Source: Gimesia aquarii
GTDB taxonomy: Bacteria; Planctomycetota; Planctomycetia; Planctomycetales; Planctomycetaceae
Direction of reading: 5' to 3'
Assembly (NCBI RefSeq): GCF_007748175.1
Contig: NZ_CP037422.1
Span: 6,526,334-6,590,333, forward strand
DNA: 64,000 nt
Notes under the pieces: model-generated
Seen by the model: only the letters and a program-made list of their open reading frames with translations
Told to the model about the DNA's origin: nothing
Databases searched by the model: none
Shown: piece by piece, positions 25,404-34,549 of the stretch
How the letters are laid out: each line of letters starts with the position of its first letter
Numbering within the stretch: the first letter of the stretch is position 1
Translations under genes and position numbers: made by a program

Positions 25404-27077
25404 ATGAATTTTGACCGGCAACACAGCCCCACCAATTTGCTACTTTGTTTGGGATTGGCAGCAGTTCTCGTGTTTCTGGTCCTAAACCCAGCTAATACTC
25501 GCTTGGAAGCCGCGCAGAATTCTCCTGAGGCAAATAAAAGTATCCCAAAAGCAGCAAACGAAATCGAAAAATCGGAACCGAAAGGATTTGCACGCATTGA
25601 GAAAAAGATTGATGATGTATTTGGACAGTTCAATGGAATTGTTGCAGGTGTTTTCTTTTATCCTGTTCCATTTACATTAGAACAATTTCAAAAGAAGGAG
25701 GGATTCCCTCTGGCCGTATTATGGCTCATCATCGGTGCGACCTATTTCACGTTCCGCATGAATTTTATTAATATACGCGCCTTCAAACATGCCATTTTAT
25801 TAGTTCTCGGAAAGTATGATAATCCAGAAGATGAAGGGGAAGTCACACACTTTCAAGCATTAACTGCAGCCCTTTCTGCAACTGTCGGATTAGGTAACAT
25901 TGCTGGCGTAGCGATCGCCATCGGCACTGGTGGTCCCGGAGCAATGTTCTGGATGATGCTGGCAGGCTTATTAGGCATGACGTCCAAATTTGCGGAATGT
26001 ACTTTGGCACAAATTTATCGCCGCATCAGTCCAGATGGACGTGTGATGGGCGGCCCGATGTGCTATCTCTCAGAGGGGTTAAGAGAACAGTTTCCTTCTA
26101 ATCCAGCAGCGAATGGATTGGGAAAGTTCTTAGCTGTTTTCTTTGCCATCCTATGTATCGGAGGTTCCCTGGCGGGTGGCAATTCGTTTCAAGTCAAACA
26201 ATCATTGGGCGCAGTCACTGAAACGATTCCCATTCTAAAAGATTACAGCTGGGTCTATGGTCTGCTTATGGCATTTTTTGTAGGCATTGTCATCATCGGT
26301 GGAATCCGCAGCATTGCACGCACCACGGAAAAGATCGTTCCCATCATGTGTGGTATTTATGTTCTTGCTTGCCTGGCAATTCTGGTAATCAATGTTGGAA
26401 AAATCCCCGAATCTTTTACAGCGATCATTGATGGCGCATTTGACAAGGATGCCCTCTACGGTGGCTTCTTAGGCGTGTTGATTCTTGGGTTTAAACGAGC
26501 TGCCTTTTCGAATGAAGCCGGTGTTGGCTCTGCAGCAATCGCTCACTCGGCAGCAAAAACAAATTACCCCGTGCGAGAGGGAATCGTTGCTTCACTAGGG
26601 CCATTTGTCGACACGATTGTAATCTGTACCATGACGGCTCTCGTGATGATCATTACAGGTGCCTATAATGATCCCCAATACGCTGACCTGATTAAAAGCG
26701 ATAACGGCGCAGCGTTGACTTCAGAAGCAATGAACTCGCAGATCCCCGGTTTTCAGTATGTGCTATCGGTATCTGTCATCTTATTCGCTTATTCAACGAT
26801 GATTTCCTGGTCTTACTACGGGGAGCGCTGCTGGGCGTTTCTGTTTGGTGACAGTAGATCGGCTTCGCTATCCTATCGCATTCTCTTCCTGGTATTTGTT
26901 GTACTTGGTTCAATTGTTTCTGCAACGAATGTTTTAGACTTTGGTGATTTAATGATTCTGGGAATGGCCTTTCCGAATATCCTGGGAGTACTCTTACTTT
27001 CTAACCAAGTCAAAAGAGAACTGGATGATTATTGGAAACGCTACAAATCTGGCGAATTCGATAATCAGAAAAGCTGA
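25404..27077 (+). CDS. Alanine/glycine:cation symporter (AGCS family)
   Basis: A 557-residue polytopic inner-membrane transporter that takes up small amino acids with sodium or protons. The family signature is seen in LTAALSATVGLGNIAGVAIAI, with MWM-type blocks at FWMMLAGLLGMTSKFAECTLA and the FSNEAGVGSAAIAHS segment. About ten or eleven hydrophobic segments. An additional N-terminal region of about 80 residues includes a signal-like helix (LLLCLGLAAVLVFLVL) and a charged linker, so the N-terminus may be exported. It is the first plus-strand gene after the suf divergent promoter and may be independent of suf. Confidence 0.92.
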   Translation: MNFDRQHSPTNLLLCLGLAAVLVFLVLNPANTRLEAAQNSPEANKSIPKAANEIEKSEPKGFARIEKKIDDVFGQFNGIVAGVFFYPVPFTLEQFQKKEGFPLAVLWLIIGATYFTFRMNFINIRAFKHAILLVLGKYDNPEDEGEVTHFQALTAALSATVGLGNIAGVAIAIGTGGPGAMFWMMLAGLLGMTSKFAECTLAQIYRRISPDGRVMGGPMCYLSEGLREQFPSNPAANGLGKFLAVFFAILCIGGSLAGGNSFQVKQSLGAVTETIPILKDYSWVYGLLMAFFVGIVIIGGIRSIARTTEKIVPIMCGIYVLACLAILVINVGKIPESFTAIIDGAFDKDALYGGFLGVLILGFKRAAFSNEAGVGSAAIAHSAAKTNYPVREGIVASLGPFVDTIVICTMTALVMIITGAYNDPQYADLIKSDNGAALTSEAMNSQIPGFQYVLSVSVILFAYSTMISWSYYGERCWAFLFGDSRSASLSYRILFLVFVVLGSIVSATNVLDFGDLMILGMAFPNILGVLLLSNQVKRELDDYWKRYKSGEFDNQKS

Positions 27078-27100
27078 TTGAAATACAAAAGAGATTACCA

Positions 27101-27130
27101 TTGTTGCCTCCTGTTGAAATTTCATACAAT
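27101..27130 (+). promoter_or_regulatory. Possible sigma70-type promoter before usp
   Basis: TTGTTG (27101-27106) and TACAAT (27125-27130) are separated by 18 bases and lie 43 bases before the Usp start codon. Good but unsupported match to -35/-10 boxes. Confidence 0.4.
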
Positions 27131-27172
27131 TGAGCTTACTTGATATCTTCTGCATTATGAAAGCACTATACC

Positions 27173-27610
27173 ATGGGCTACTTTACTGGGAAAAAAATTC
27201 TCGTTCCTGTCGATTTTTCTGAAAGCTCTCTGCAAGCGGTTACAAAGGCAATTCAAATTTCAGAAGACCCTGCTAATGTGACAGTAGTGCATGTAATGGT
27301 CCCCTTGGATATGGTCTCTCCAGGGGTACTCTTTGGAGGCCTGACAGATGAAAAACGTACAGAGCACGTCGAAAAACATGCAAAAGAAGAATTCGCAAAA
27401 CATCAAATTGCAGGAGTTGCGTTCCAGACACTGGTTGGTGACCCAGGCATCAAATTGGCAGACTTTGCCAAAGAAAACGGAATAGAACTGATTGTCATTC
27501 CTTCACATGGCTATACGGGTATCGCCAGACTGGCATTAGGATCAGTCGCCGAGCGTGTACTTAGACATGCCCCTTGCCCCACCTTAGTACTACGACAGTC
27601 TAAAAAATAA
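27173..27610 (+). CDS. Universal stress protein (UspA family)
   Basis: A 145-residue single-domain Usp. The start ILVPVDFSESSLQAV is the usual first strand and helix, and the C-terminal GYTGIARLALGSVAERVLRH followed by CPTLVLR is the ATP-binding G-2x-G-9x-G-S/T-type block of nucleotide-binding Usp proteins. Cytoplasmic stress-related protein; specific partner unknown. It ends 11 bases from the stop of the convergent DUF1080 gene. Confidence 0.93.
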   Translation: MGYFTGKKILVPVDFSESSLQAVTKAIQISEDPANVTVVHVMVPLDMVSPGVLFGGLTDEKRTEHVEKHAKEEFAKHQIAGVAFQTLVGDPGIKLADFAKENGIELIVIPSHGYTGIARLALGSVAERVLRHAPCPTLVLRQSKK

Positions 27611-27621
27611 GAATGCAGAAT

Positions 27622-28479
27622 TCAATTTGATTTCGGTGTCGTCTCTGGCTTTGAGACTGTTGATTTCGGAGGGACAACTGGTTCTGGATTGAGTATTTCG
27701 ACGATTAAATTTCGAAAATGGATTTCAGACCCTTCACTCTGGAGGGCAATTGCACCTTTACTTGGATCACAACCGGTTACTTCGCCCAGTTTCACCCCAT
27801 TGATCATGACGGAAATCGTACCTTTCCGACACGTCAAGACACATTTATGCCATTTTCCGACAGGTAAATCCAAAGGAGTTGCCGGTGAAAGTCCATTCGC
27901 AGATTTGGCGCCACTGCCTGGAGTAGGGAAAACATTGCCAGCCTCTGGTCGATGTAACTGTACTTGAAATGCCTTAGGCCAGACTTTATCTGGTCCAGAA
28001 GTAAATAATAAAATTCCACTGTTTGCATTGGGGTCATTGGGATACATCCACTCCATACTGAATCGAAAATTTTCGTATGACTTTTGCGTACGGATATAAC
28101 CGTAAGGCTTACCAGAGCAAATCAATATACTTGGTTGGTCCTTGCCACCACTGACAACTTTCCAGGTGACGTTTCGGTTGGCCTCTTTCTCTTCTTCGCT
28201 GATATATTTCCAGTGATCCCAGAAATTTCCACCATTTAATAACTTCTCAGGCCCAGGAATTTTTTTCGTTGCTGCAGTTGTTTTCTCTAAATTTTGAGGA
28301 GGACTCAACTTTGTTGGAGTGGCTGGTTCCTGGGCATTAGCATACGACATGCCCAATACAAAATGCGCCAATCCACCTACCAAGAGTAACAAAGAATATC
28401 GTTTCTTTATTTTAATTTGATTCGTAGAGACAGATCTCTGTCGTAACTTATCCCAAATTCGACGATGAAAATTCAGCAC
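27622..28479 (-). CDS. Exported DUF1080 (3-keto-disaccharide hydrolase-like) protein
   Basis: A 285-residue protein. A basic N-terminus and hydrophobic segment (YSLLLLVGGLAHFVLGMSYANA) give a long signal peptide or anchor, then a Pro-rich linker and a DUF1080 concanavalin-like beta-sandwich at about 75-265 with the typical YGYIRTQKSYENFRFSMEW and NSGILLF blocks. A member of this family has been described as 3-keto-disaccharide hydrolase; most planctomycete copies are uncharacterised. The end is Pro/Thr-rich (PVVPPKSTVSKPETTPKSN). Acts outside the cytoplasm, probably on glycans. ATG at 28479 could be one of several starts. Confidence 0.82.
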   Translation of the reverse strand: MLNFHRRIWDKLRQRSVSTNQIKIKKRYSLLLLVGGLAHFVLGMSYANAQEPATPTKLSPPQNLEKTTAATKKIPGPEKLLNGGNFWDHWKYISEEEKEANRNVTWKVVSGGKDQPSILICSGKPYGYIRTQKSYENFRFSMEWMYPNDPNANSGILLFTSGPDKVWPKAFQVQLHRPEAGNVFPTPGSGAKSANGLSPATPLDLPVGKWHKCVLTCRKGTISVMINGVKLGEVTGCDPSKGAIALQSEGSEIHFRNLIVEILNPEPVVPPKSTVSKPETTPKSN

Positions 28480-28864
28480 GCTTTTTTTTGCCCGACTAGA
28501 CTGTTAAAAGAAAACGATTGTGGAAATGTAGATAAGAGAGCCAAGTATTCTAAACTGATACTCATCAACATTCAATTATGTCCGTATCTGGTTCCACGAG
28601 ATTTCATAAATGTCCAACCTACAAAAGTATACACAAGAACACACCCCTGTCTATCGAAAACTCAGGCGGGCCACCAAGTACAAATCCTTATGATTCCCAG
28701 GAAATTAGCCAGGTCTGACGGCCAGGGAACCTCATCAATCGTGAGACCAAAGCCATATCAATCATCGTGATTTTATTTGACGACTAAGTCAAATGGTTGA
28801 TAAACTAAATTTATCTGCCAGACGGCGCCCCTATTAACACACTATAAAAAAGATTGGTGTTCTC
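28480..28864. other. Divergent spacer without recognised elements
   Basis: Between the DUF1080 gene (reading left) and the DUF3500 gene (reading right). A 101-codon plus-strand frame at 28465-28770 overlaps the DUF1080 start and shows no family signal. No clear hairpin or operator. Confidence 0.4.
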
Positions 28865-29920
28865 ATGGAATTTAACTCTCTCTCTTCGCTACAAGCCTTC
28901 AGTTCTGACTCTCAGCAGATCTCACGACGTCATTTTATGAGAACAATGGGCGCTGCCCTGGCTGGCACACACTTTCTCGGTGCTGACAGACTACTAACAG
29001 CAGGACAGCCTGAGGAGTCTTCTCAGCCAACTCCTGAACCTCTCGTCAAAAAACTTTATGAAAGCATGAAACCAGAACAAAAAACGAAAGTCTGTTTTGA
29101 TTGGGATCATAAAGACAAACATGGACTACTGCGCCAACACATACAAGCAAACTGGAATATTACAGATCCCACTGTGAACAGTGATTTCTTTACCAAAGAT
29201 CAACAAGAAATGATTGAAGCTATTTTCTTCGGTCACTTTGATCCCAGTTGGCATAAGAAGATTCGCAAACAACTTCAGGATGACCAGGGGGGGTATGGTG
29301 AAGAACAATCAATTGCCATTTTTGGAACTCCTGGCACTGATCGATTTCAATTTGTGATGACCGGTCGTCATACGACAGTGCGCTGTGATGGGGACAGCGC
29401 AGAACATCTTGCCTTTGGTGGCCCCATTTTCTATGGTCATGCAGCAAGTGGTTTTAATGAAACAGCCAACCATCCCGGAAACGTTTTCTGGGAACAAGCA
29501 TTAAAAGCGAATCACGTCTATAAAATTCTCGATGGCAAACAACGTAAGGTCGCCTTAATTCCCCAGGCACCACGTGAAACCAAAGTTCATTTCAAAAAAT
29601 CAGCCGATAAGATCACCGGATTAAAGATTGCTGATATGACCCGCGATCAAAAACAGGAGATGCAAAAAGTTCTCAGTTCGTTAATCGAACCTTTCAGAAC
29701 TTCTGATCAAAGTGAAGTTCGAAAATGTATCAAAAAACAGGGTGGCCTGGATCAATGCCGAATTTCTTTTTATCAATCCGGTGATATCGGTAATGACCAA
29801 GTTTGGGACAATTGGCGACTTGAAGGACCTGCCTTTGTCTGGCATTACCGAGGCGCTCCTCATGTGCATGTCTGGGTCAATGTCTCCGATGATCCAAAAA
29901 CACAAATTATTGCCAGTTAA
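28865..29920 (+). CDS. Tat-exported DUF3500 protein
   Basis: A 351-residue protein with a twin-arginine signal (SRRHFMRTMGAALAGTHFLG, about 21-40). The body matches the DUF3500 family, which contains a run like FQFVMTGRHTTVRCDGDS and the glycine-rich GGPIFYGHAASGF; the C-terminus HYRGAPHVHVWVNVSDDP has two histidines that might bind metal. Tat export suggests a folded, possibly cofactor-bearing periplasmic protein. Function unknown. It has no nearby partner on the same strand; the next gene is 637 bases away. Confidence 0.8.
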   Translation: MEFNSLSSLQAFSSDSQQISRRHFMRTMGAALAGTHFLGADRLLTAGQPEESSQPTPEPLVKKLYESMKPEQKTKVCFDWDHKDKHGLLRQHIQANWNITDPTVNSDFFTKDQQEMIEAIFFGHFDPSWHKKIRKQLQDDQGGYGEEQSIAIFGTPGTDRFQFVMTGRHTTVRCDGDSAEHLAFGGPIFYGHAASGFNETANHPGNVFWEQALKANHVYKILDGKQRKVALIPQAPRETKVHFKKSADKITGLKIADMTRDQKQEMQKVLSSLIEPFRTSDQSEVRKCIKKQGGLDQCRISFYQSGDIGNDQVWDNWRLEGPAFVWHYRGAPHVHVWVNVSDDPKTQIIAS

Positions 29921-30557
29921 TTTATGTGACGAAGCATTTTATAAATTGAAAGAAATGTATCTGAAAGTGCTATTTCGATCTGTCTGTTGAAATCGATGTC
30001 GGTTCTTATGAATTGCAATGCTATTGAGGCGTTTCCCGCTTTGACCCGTGAGCATTCGAACGAGCAGGAAAAAATTTTCCTGCTCGTTATTGCATGTTTC
30101 ACAAAGTAAAAACTCCATTTTCATAGCTGCGTCTGTGATCCGATAAATTCACCTCTAATTATTTTCAATTCATACCAACTCTTTTAATCCATCCTGCATA
30201 GAAATTTTCCCTGTATATCAATTCATCAAATTCACTACTTTTATTTTAGAAAATGCTTAACCATACAGAACATAAAAAGAAAGTTTTTTTGAACTCTTTA
30301 AAACGCTTATCAATGTCGGTTGACTTTCTCGCTTGATAAGCAATATTGGTCTGTAGTAAAAAACTTTCTTTGATTTTTTACTATGGAAAATTTTTTAGAG
30401 TCTCCTATGATATCCTGGCAAGGCCTATCAGCAAAGTAGATAGTAAAAGCTCATAGATTATTTTCCTGACTACCAACTTATTGTTATTGACAATCAGATC
30501 CATAAAATCTGATTGAATATATATACCTGATCTACTCTCAAGACCACAGGTGACCGA
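29921..30557. other. Long A+T-rich spacer with two inverted repeats
   Basis: This 637-base gap holds a perfect stem AACGAGCAGG/CCTGCTCGTT with an A/T core (30059-30088), likely the DUF3500 terminator although its T-run is internal, and a 9-bp inverted repeat GCTTATCAA/TTGATAAGC (30307-30315 and 30335-30343) 215-250 bases before the next gene. TTGACA at 30487 lies 70 bases before the start, without a good -10 at normal spacing. Confidence 0.5.
30059..30088 (+). terminator. Hairpin downstream of the DUF3500 gene
   Basis: Ten-pair GC-rich stem AACGAGCAGG/CCTGCTCGTT enclosing AAAAAATTTT, 139 bases after the stop. There is no U-tract after the stem, so termination is only a possibility. Confidence 0.4.
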
Positions 30558-31442
30558 GTGACTAAAGAGCTTCTCTCACAGCGTAAAGTCAATTCGTTCT
30601 CTTCTCCTCTATCCTCTATTGAATGTCAAAATAGCAAACGTTCAATTTCCCTTATTGATCGTATTTCAGTTCATCAAATCACGACCTATCAATGGTCACT
30701 CAAAGAAAGTCTACTAGGTTTATGTTCTGCCGGTATTCCTGCGATTGGTCTATGGAATCGAAAAATACTTGATATTGAACTGGCTCAAGCCGCTGAGCTA
30801 GTCATTGACTCAAAATTGAAAGTCTCGACCATTTCTCTTGGCGGTGGATTTACGGGTGGTAATGAATATTCTTTTAAAGAAGCAATTTCAGATGCCCTCG
30901 AGATAATCAAATTTGGTGGCCAAGTAAATGCTGCAGCGATCCAAGTTGTAAGTGGTCCGCGTGCGGGACACACTAGAAATCATGCGAAGCAATTGACCAT
31001 TGACGCGCTTAAACAGTTAGGCGATGCGGCTGCTTTGCATGGTACCAAGCTAGCTTTAAAAGTGATGCAATTGCCCCTTGGAAAAAATTGGACATTCCTT
31101 AATTCTTTAGATTCAGCTCTAGAGATTATCGAAGCTTGCAATCACCCCGCTGTTGGAATTGCAATTGACTCCACTCAAATTTGTTATGAAATCAATGCGC
31201 AAGGTCTATTTTCAGAAATTATATCCATGATTGCAGCAGTGCAGATTTCTGACTTTAAGCTTGGCACGTCACCTCAACAATCTTTTTCTCATCTTGATAT
31301 CATCGAAGCCATTGACCATGCCGGTTACGATGGTTTTTTTGATCTGGAAATCTGGTCTGAACAGGTTTGGTATTCAGATTATCAGAACCTCTTATCTCAA
31401 CTACGTTTAGCATGTCAAACGGAACTACCCTCAGAGTTCTGA
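30558..31442 (+). CDS. Sugar phosphate isomerase/epimerase-like TIM barrel, ligands altered
   Basis: A 294-residue AP-endonuclease-2-type TIM barrel (residues about 33-285). It keeps the family texture: QVVSGPRAGHTRNH, the AIDHAGYDGFFDLEIW end with Glu264, and Asp204. But the strand that normally reads LALEPMHP reads LALKVMQLP, so the first metal-binding Glu is Lys168, and the histidine that follows the aspartate (normally D-x-x-H) is Gln207. This suggests a changed or lost metal site. Start is a GTG at 30558, 30-40 residues before the barrel. Function unassigned; possibly non-catalytic. Single gene. Confidence 0.7.
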   Translation: MTKELLSQRKVNSFSSPLSSIECQNSKRSISLIDRISVHQITTYQWSLKESLLGLCSAGIPAIGLWNRKILDIELAQAAELVIDSKLKVSTISLGGGFTGGNEYSFKEAISDALEIIKFGGQVNAAAIQVVSGPRAGHTRNHAKQLTIDALKQLGDAAALHGTKLALKVMQLPLGKNWTFLNSLDSALEIIEACNHPAVGIAIDSTQICYEINAQGLFSEIISMIAAVQISDFKLGTSPQQSFSHLDIIEAIDHAGYDGFFDLEIWSEQVWYSDYQNLLSQLRLACQTELPSEF

Positions 31443-31735
31443 TACAATCCACTTGATATTACACCTGAATTCAGGGATCAACTGTAATAACAAAGCCTGT
31501 TATGTTGATTACTCACTCACTTTTGCGTTACCATTGTGTAGATGAAATCCACTAATATGGCACAATCGTGAGATTCTTCCAACCCTTGCTGCATTCCTAT
31601 GATTTTTGCTAATTACTGTTTCCGACGACATTAAGTATTGCGAATCGTAATTCATTTGAATCAGAAACTGATTCTTGGCAAAGATTATAGCTGACTTTTC
31701 ATTCCTAAATTTCTTCCAAAATATGGTAATCTGAA
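31443..31735. other. A+T-rich spacer before the HTH-EIIA gene
   Basis: Only a small 7-bp hairpin (31658-31674) stands out, 61 bases before the start codon. No terminator for the TIM-barrel gene was recognised. Confidence 0.4.
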
Positions 31736-32443
31736 ATGGCTCACAGACCTTTTAGCCTGAATGATTTATCAAAGCAACTCGGTAGAGACAGACGCGAGCT
31801 TGAGAAACTGGCGAACAGAGGAAGAATTCCAGGCCGGAAAGTAAATGGCGAATGGCAATTCCATCCCACGGAAATTACACATTGGCTGGAAAAAGAGATG
31901 CGTGGCTATACGATCTCTGAACTTGAGCAAGTGGAACAAAACAATTCGCACCCTCAACTTGACTCAGATTATCTGATTAGTAGTTTAATGCCTGAGAAAT
32001 TAATTGAGGTTCCACTAAATGCTCGCACAAAAAGATCCGTACTGGAAACTTTAATTGAAACTGCTGGTAGAACTTGGCAAATCTGGGAGCCGGCAACCGT
32101 TTTGACAGCAGTCCAACAACGTGAAGAAGCGTATTCTACCGCTTTTGAAAATGGTGTTGCCATTCCTCACCCCAGAAATTCAATTCCCGATGCAGTAGGT
32201 GATCTATTAATAGCCTATGGGCGTACACTTTCCGGAATTCCTTTTGGCGCCCCCAATGGCAAACTCACAGATATTTTTTTTCTTGTAATCTGTAGTGATA
32301 CATCGACACACCTTTCAGTACTTGCCAGATTAGGGAGGATGATACAACTTCCAGACTTTTTAGACCAATTACGTGAGGCACCTACTCCACAGCAAACGAG
32401 ACACGTGATAATCGAAGCAGAAAAAAAAATAGCCGAAATTTAG
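31736..32443 (+). CDS. HTH domain fused to PTS EIIA (PtsN-like) domain
   Basis: A 235-residue fusion. Residues 1-52 form an excisionase/MerR-like helix-turn-helix (FSLNDLSKQLGRDRRELEKL then RIPGRKVNGEWQFHPTEITHW). Residues about 80-235 are a PTS fructose/mannitol-type EIIA domain like PtsN, with phospho-accepting His145 in the motif GVAIPHPRN. No transport EIIB/EIIC gene is nearby, so a regulatory role, possibly phosphorylation-controlled, is more likely than sugar uptake. The gap upstream carries a 7-bp hairpin GAATCAG-AAA-CTGATTC (31658-31674). Similar HTH-EIIA proteins occur in other planctomycetes (from general knowledge). Confidence 0.85.
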   Translation: MAHRPFSLNDLSKQLGRDRRELEKLANRGRIPGRKVNGEWQFHPTEITHWLEKEMRGYTISELEQVEQNNSHPQLDSDYLISSLMPEKLIEVPLNARTKRSVLETLIETAGRTWQIWEPATVLTAVQQREEAYSTAFENGVAIPHPRNSIPDAVGDLLIAYGRTLSGIPFGAPNGKLTDIFFLVICSDTSTHLSVLARLGRMIQLPDFLDQLREAPTPQQTRHVIIEAEKKIAEI

Positions 32444-32819
32444 TATCAACTAAAGCAAGCTTTGTCCCTCGACAATTTTCAAACTGAAGAGCATTGTTTC
32501 AAGCACAATCTGAACTGGGTTTTGTATCGTTTTACTGATTTCTCATTTACTAATTGAAACGCGATATCCTCTCATCTTACTCAATTCTTAGATCGAACTT
32601 CATCATCTCTTCAAACGAAATTAATTACGAATTGTGAATCAAAGTGTAACATTACTGACTTCGATTATTACGATTCTCAAGATATTCAAGTTTCTATCGT
32701 TGACGAATACTTATTAAAGACAAAGAATAGTTCCCAATGCTTTTATATAGGTGTTATTTCTAAACTGAAAGACATCAAATTTTTATCAAAACTAAAAAAC
32801 ATCTCAATTTTCAAATTGC
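32444..32819. other. A+T-rich spacer before the BshB-like gene
   Basis: A 376-base, strongly A+T-rich gap. I see no reading frame, hairpin with T-run or palindrome of note; it presumably holds the promoter of the deacetylase gene. Confidence 0.4.
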
Positions 32820-33566
32820 ATGAGAACCAAGCTTATGAACGCAGAGCCACTGGAACCGCTTGACGTAATCGCCGTTGGTGCACACCCTGATGACGTTGAG
32901 ATCGCCTGCGGCGGAACATTGGCAAAACTAGTCCTGCAAGGTTATCGTGTTGGAATTGTTGATCTTACTGACGGTGAACCAACTCCTTTAAGTCCAGGGC
33001 CTGAAGCAAGACTGAAAGAAGCAGAAAAAGCAGCAGAAATTCTGGGAGTTCATGTCCGAGAAACATTGGAACTGACAAATCGACGGCTTTTCGATAACTT
33101 TGAAAACCGCGTCGCTTTGGCTACTCTTTTTCGAAAATATCGTCCACAAGTTGTCCTGGGATTAGCAGGAAAAACACCAATGGCTTCTCCGGACCATTGG
33201 CAAGCCATGCAGATTACAGATGCAGCGGTTTTTTATTCTCGTTTGACAAAGTGGAACGAACATTTTAACAACACAGAACCTCATACAATTAAAAAACAAG
33301 TGTGGTACCCCCTGGGATTTGGTTCATTAAATTATCCAGAAGGAAGTGGGCACTTTGTTGTCGATATTTCAGAAACACTGCAACAAAAGCTGGATTCCAT
33401 ACGTGCCTATCAATCCCAGTTTCCTCCTGAAAAAGAACGCATATTTCGTCTCGTTGAAAGCCAGAACACTCTGTTGGGAACCAGTGCCGGATTTGATGCG
33501 GGAGAACTCTTTATCTGTTCAACAACACTGGGAGTACGAGACCTGGTGCAGACTGTTTGCCCCTAA
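32820..33566 (+). CDS. PIG-L family deacetylase, BshB1-like
   Basis: A 248-residue zinc-dependent N-deacetylase. AHPDD at 21-25 gives the zinc ligands and catalytic base, and SPDHWQ with His126 is the later ligand. The arrangement [17 protein letters not shown] ... LTDGE ... SPDHWQAM is closest to BshB1, which removes acetate from GlcNAc-malate in bacillithiol synthesis, so it may make a thiol. But bshA and bshC are not in the window, so another glycan substrate is possible. ATG at 32820 or 32835 are both possible starts; no strong ribosome site. Confidence 0.8.
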   Translation: MRTKLMNAEPLEPLDVIAVGAHPDDVEIACGGTLAKLVLQGYRVGIVDLTDGEPTPLSPGPEARLKEAEKAAEILGVHVRETLELTNRRLFDNFENRVALATLFRKYRPQVVLGLAGKTPMASPDHWQAMQITDAAVFYSRLTKWNEHFNNTEPHTIKKQVWYPLGFGSLNYPEGSGHFVVDISETLQQKLDSIRAYQSQFPPEKERIFRLVESQNTLLGTSAGFDAGELFICSTTLGVRDLVQTVCP

Positions 33567-33722
33567 CTTTTTTCTAAGACAATAAAAAACCACTAGATAC
33601 AGCCTTTTTAAAATTTCCATCTCCTATAAAAGATGTTATCATGCCACGGAGATATTAGACATTTGGAAAATGAGATCTCAACCTCTACTTGATAGATCAT
33701 CGCGAGTAAAACAGGCTTATAA

Positions 33723-34463
33723 ATGGTTGGAATTCGTTACGGCACTGTCAGCATTACCGGAAATTTCCGCGAAAATAATGAAGACAATTATTACATTGAT
33801 TCTCTCAATAAATACTTTCTGGTTGCAGATGGTATGGGAGGACAGAGTGCAGGTGAAAAGGCCAGCCAATTAGCGATCGAATTGATTCCAGAAAAATTGA
33901 ATGAACTTATCGACTTTGAGAATGATAATGCAGAAAACGTGATCCAATCCATTGATAATGCAGTCTCTCATGCAAACACAGAAATTATGGCACTTGGAGA
34001 AGTGGACCCTAATTGCCGGAGTATGGGAACAACAATCGTCTTTGCCATTCAGGTTAATGGAAAATTTTTTATTGGAGGCGTTGGCGATAGTCGTGTTTAT
34101 TTATTGAGAAATAATACACTGCATCAGTTAACCACAGATCATTCTCTCACACAAGCATTAGTCGATGCTGGTACCATTACAGAAGAAGAAGCACAAACTC
34201 ATCGATACAAAAATGTACTCTATCGATATCTAGGCACAAAAGATGGAAGTGCTGGCACGCAAGCGCGACAGTTAGATCCTTTACCGCAGGATCGCATTAT
34301 CCTCTGCTCAGATGGAGTTACCGATGGGCTTCCGGACGAAAATCTACAAGAGCTGCTGGGAAAGTCAGAAGATCCACAGGCTACAGCTGAAGCAATTGTA
34401 AAAGCGGCACAAGAAGGAGGATCAAAAGATAATATAACCTGCATCGTTTTATTTACTGATTAA
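33723..34463 (+). CDS. PP2C-type serine/threonine phosphatase
   Basis: A 246-residue PP2C. Metal-binding motifs are all present: [46 protein letters not shown] and [10 protein letters not shown]. Soluble. It probably dephosphorylates targets of Hanks-type kinases, which are abundant in planctomycetes; no kinase gene is in the window. It is 86 bases upstream of a membrane-protein gene. An FHA protein at 40 kb could belong to the same signalling network (inference). Confidence 0.93.
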   Translation: MVGIRYGTVSITGNFRENNEDNYYIDSLNKYFLVADGMGGQSAGEKASQLAIELIPEKLNELIDFENDNAENVIQSIDNAVSHANTEIMALGEVDPNCRSMGTTIVFAIQVNGKFFIGGVGDSRVYLLRNNTLHQLTTDHSLTQALVDAGTITEEEAQTHRYKNVLYRYLGTKDGSAGTQARQLDPLPQDRIILCSDGVTDGLPDENLQELLGKSEDPQATAEAIVKAAQEGGSKDNITCIVLFTD

Positions 34464-34549
34464 CGATTTATGCTACTCCACAATAGAAGCCTCAATATCT
34501 CACGCTCCTTTGCAAACTGTTTGCTTCAATTTTCAATCTGGCTCAGTTC

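Noticed and set aside
28465-28770. 101-codon plus-strand frame
   Set aside because: Overlaps the start of the DUF1080 gene on the other strand, has low-complexity composition and no ribosome site.
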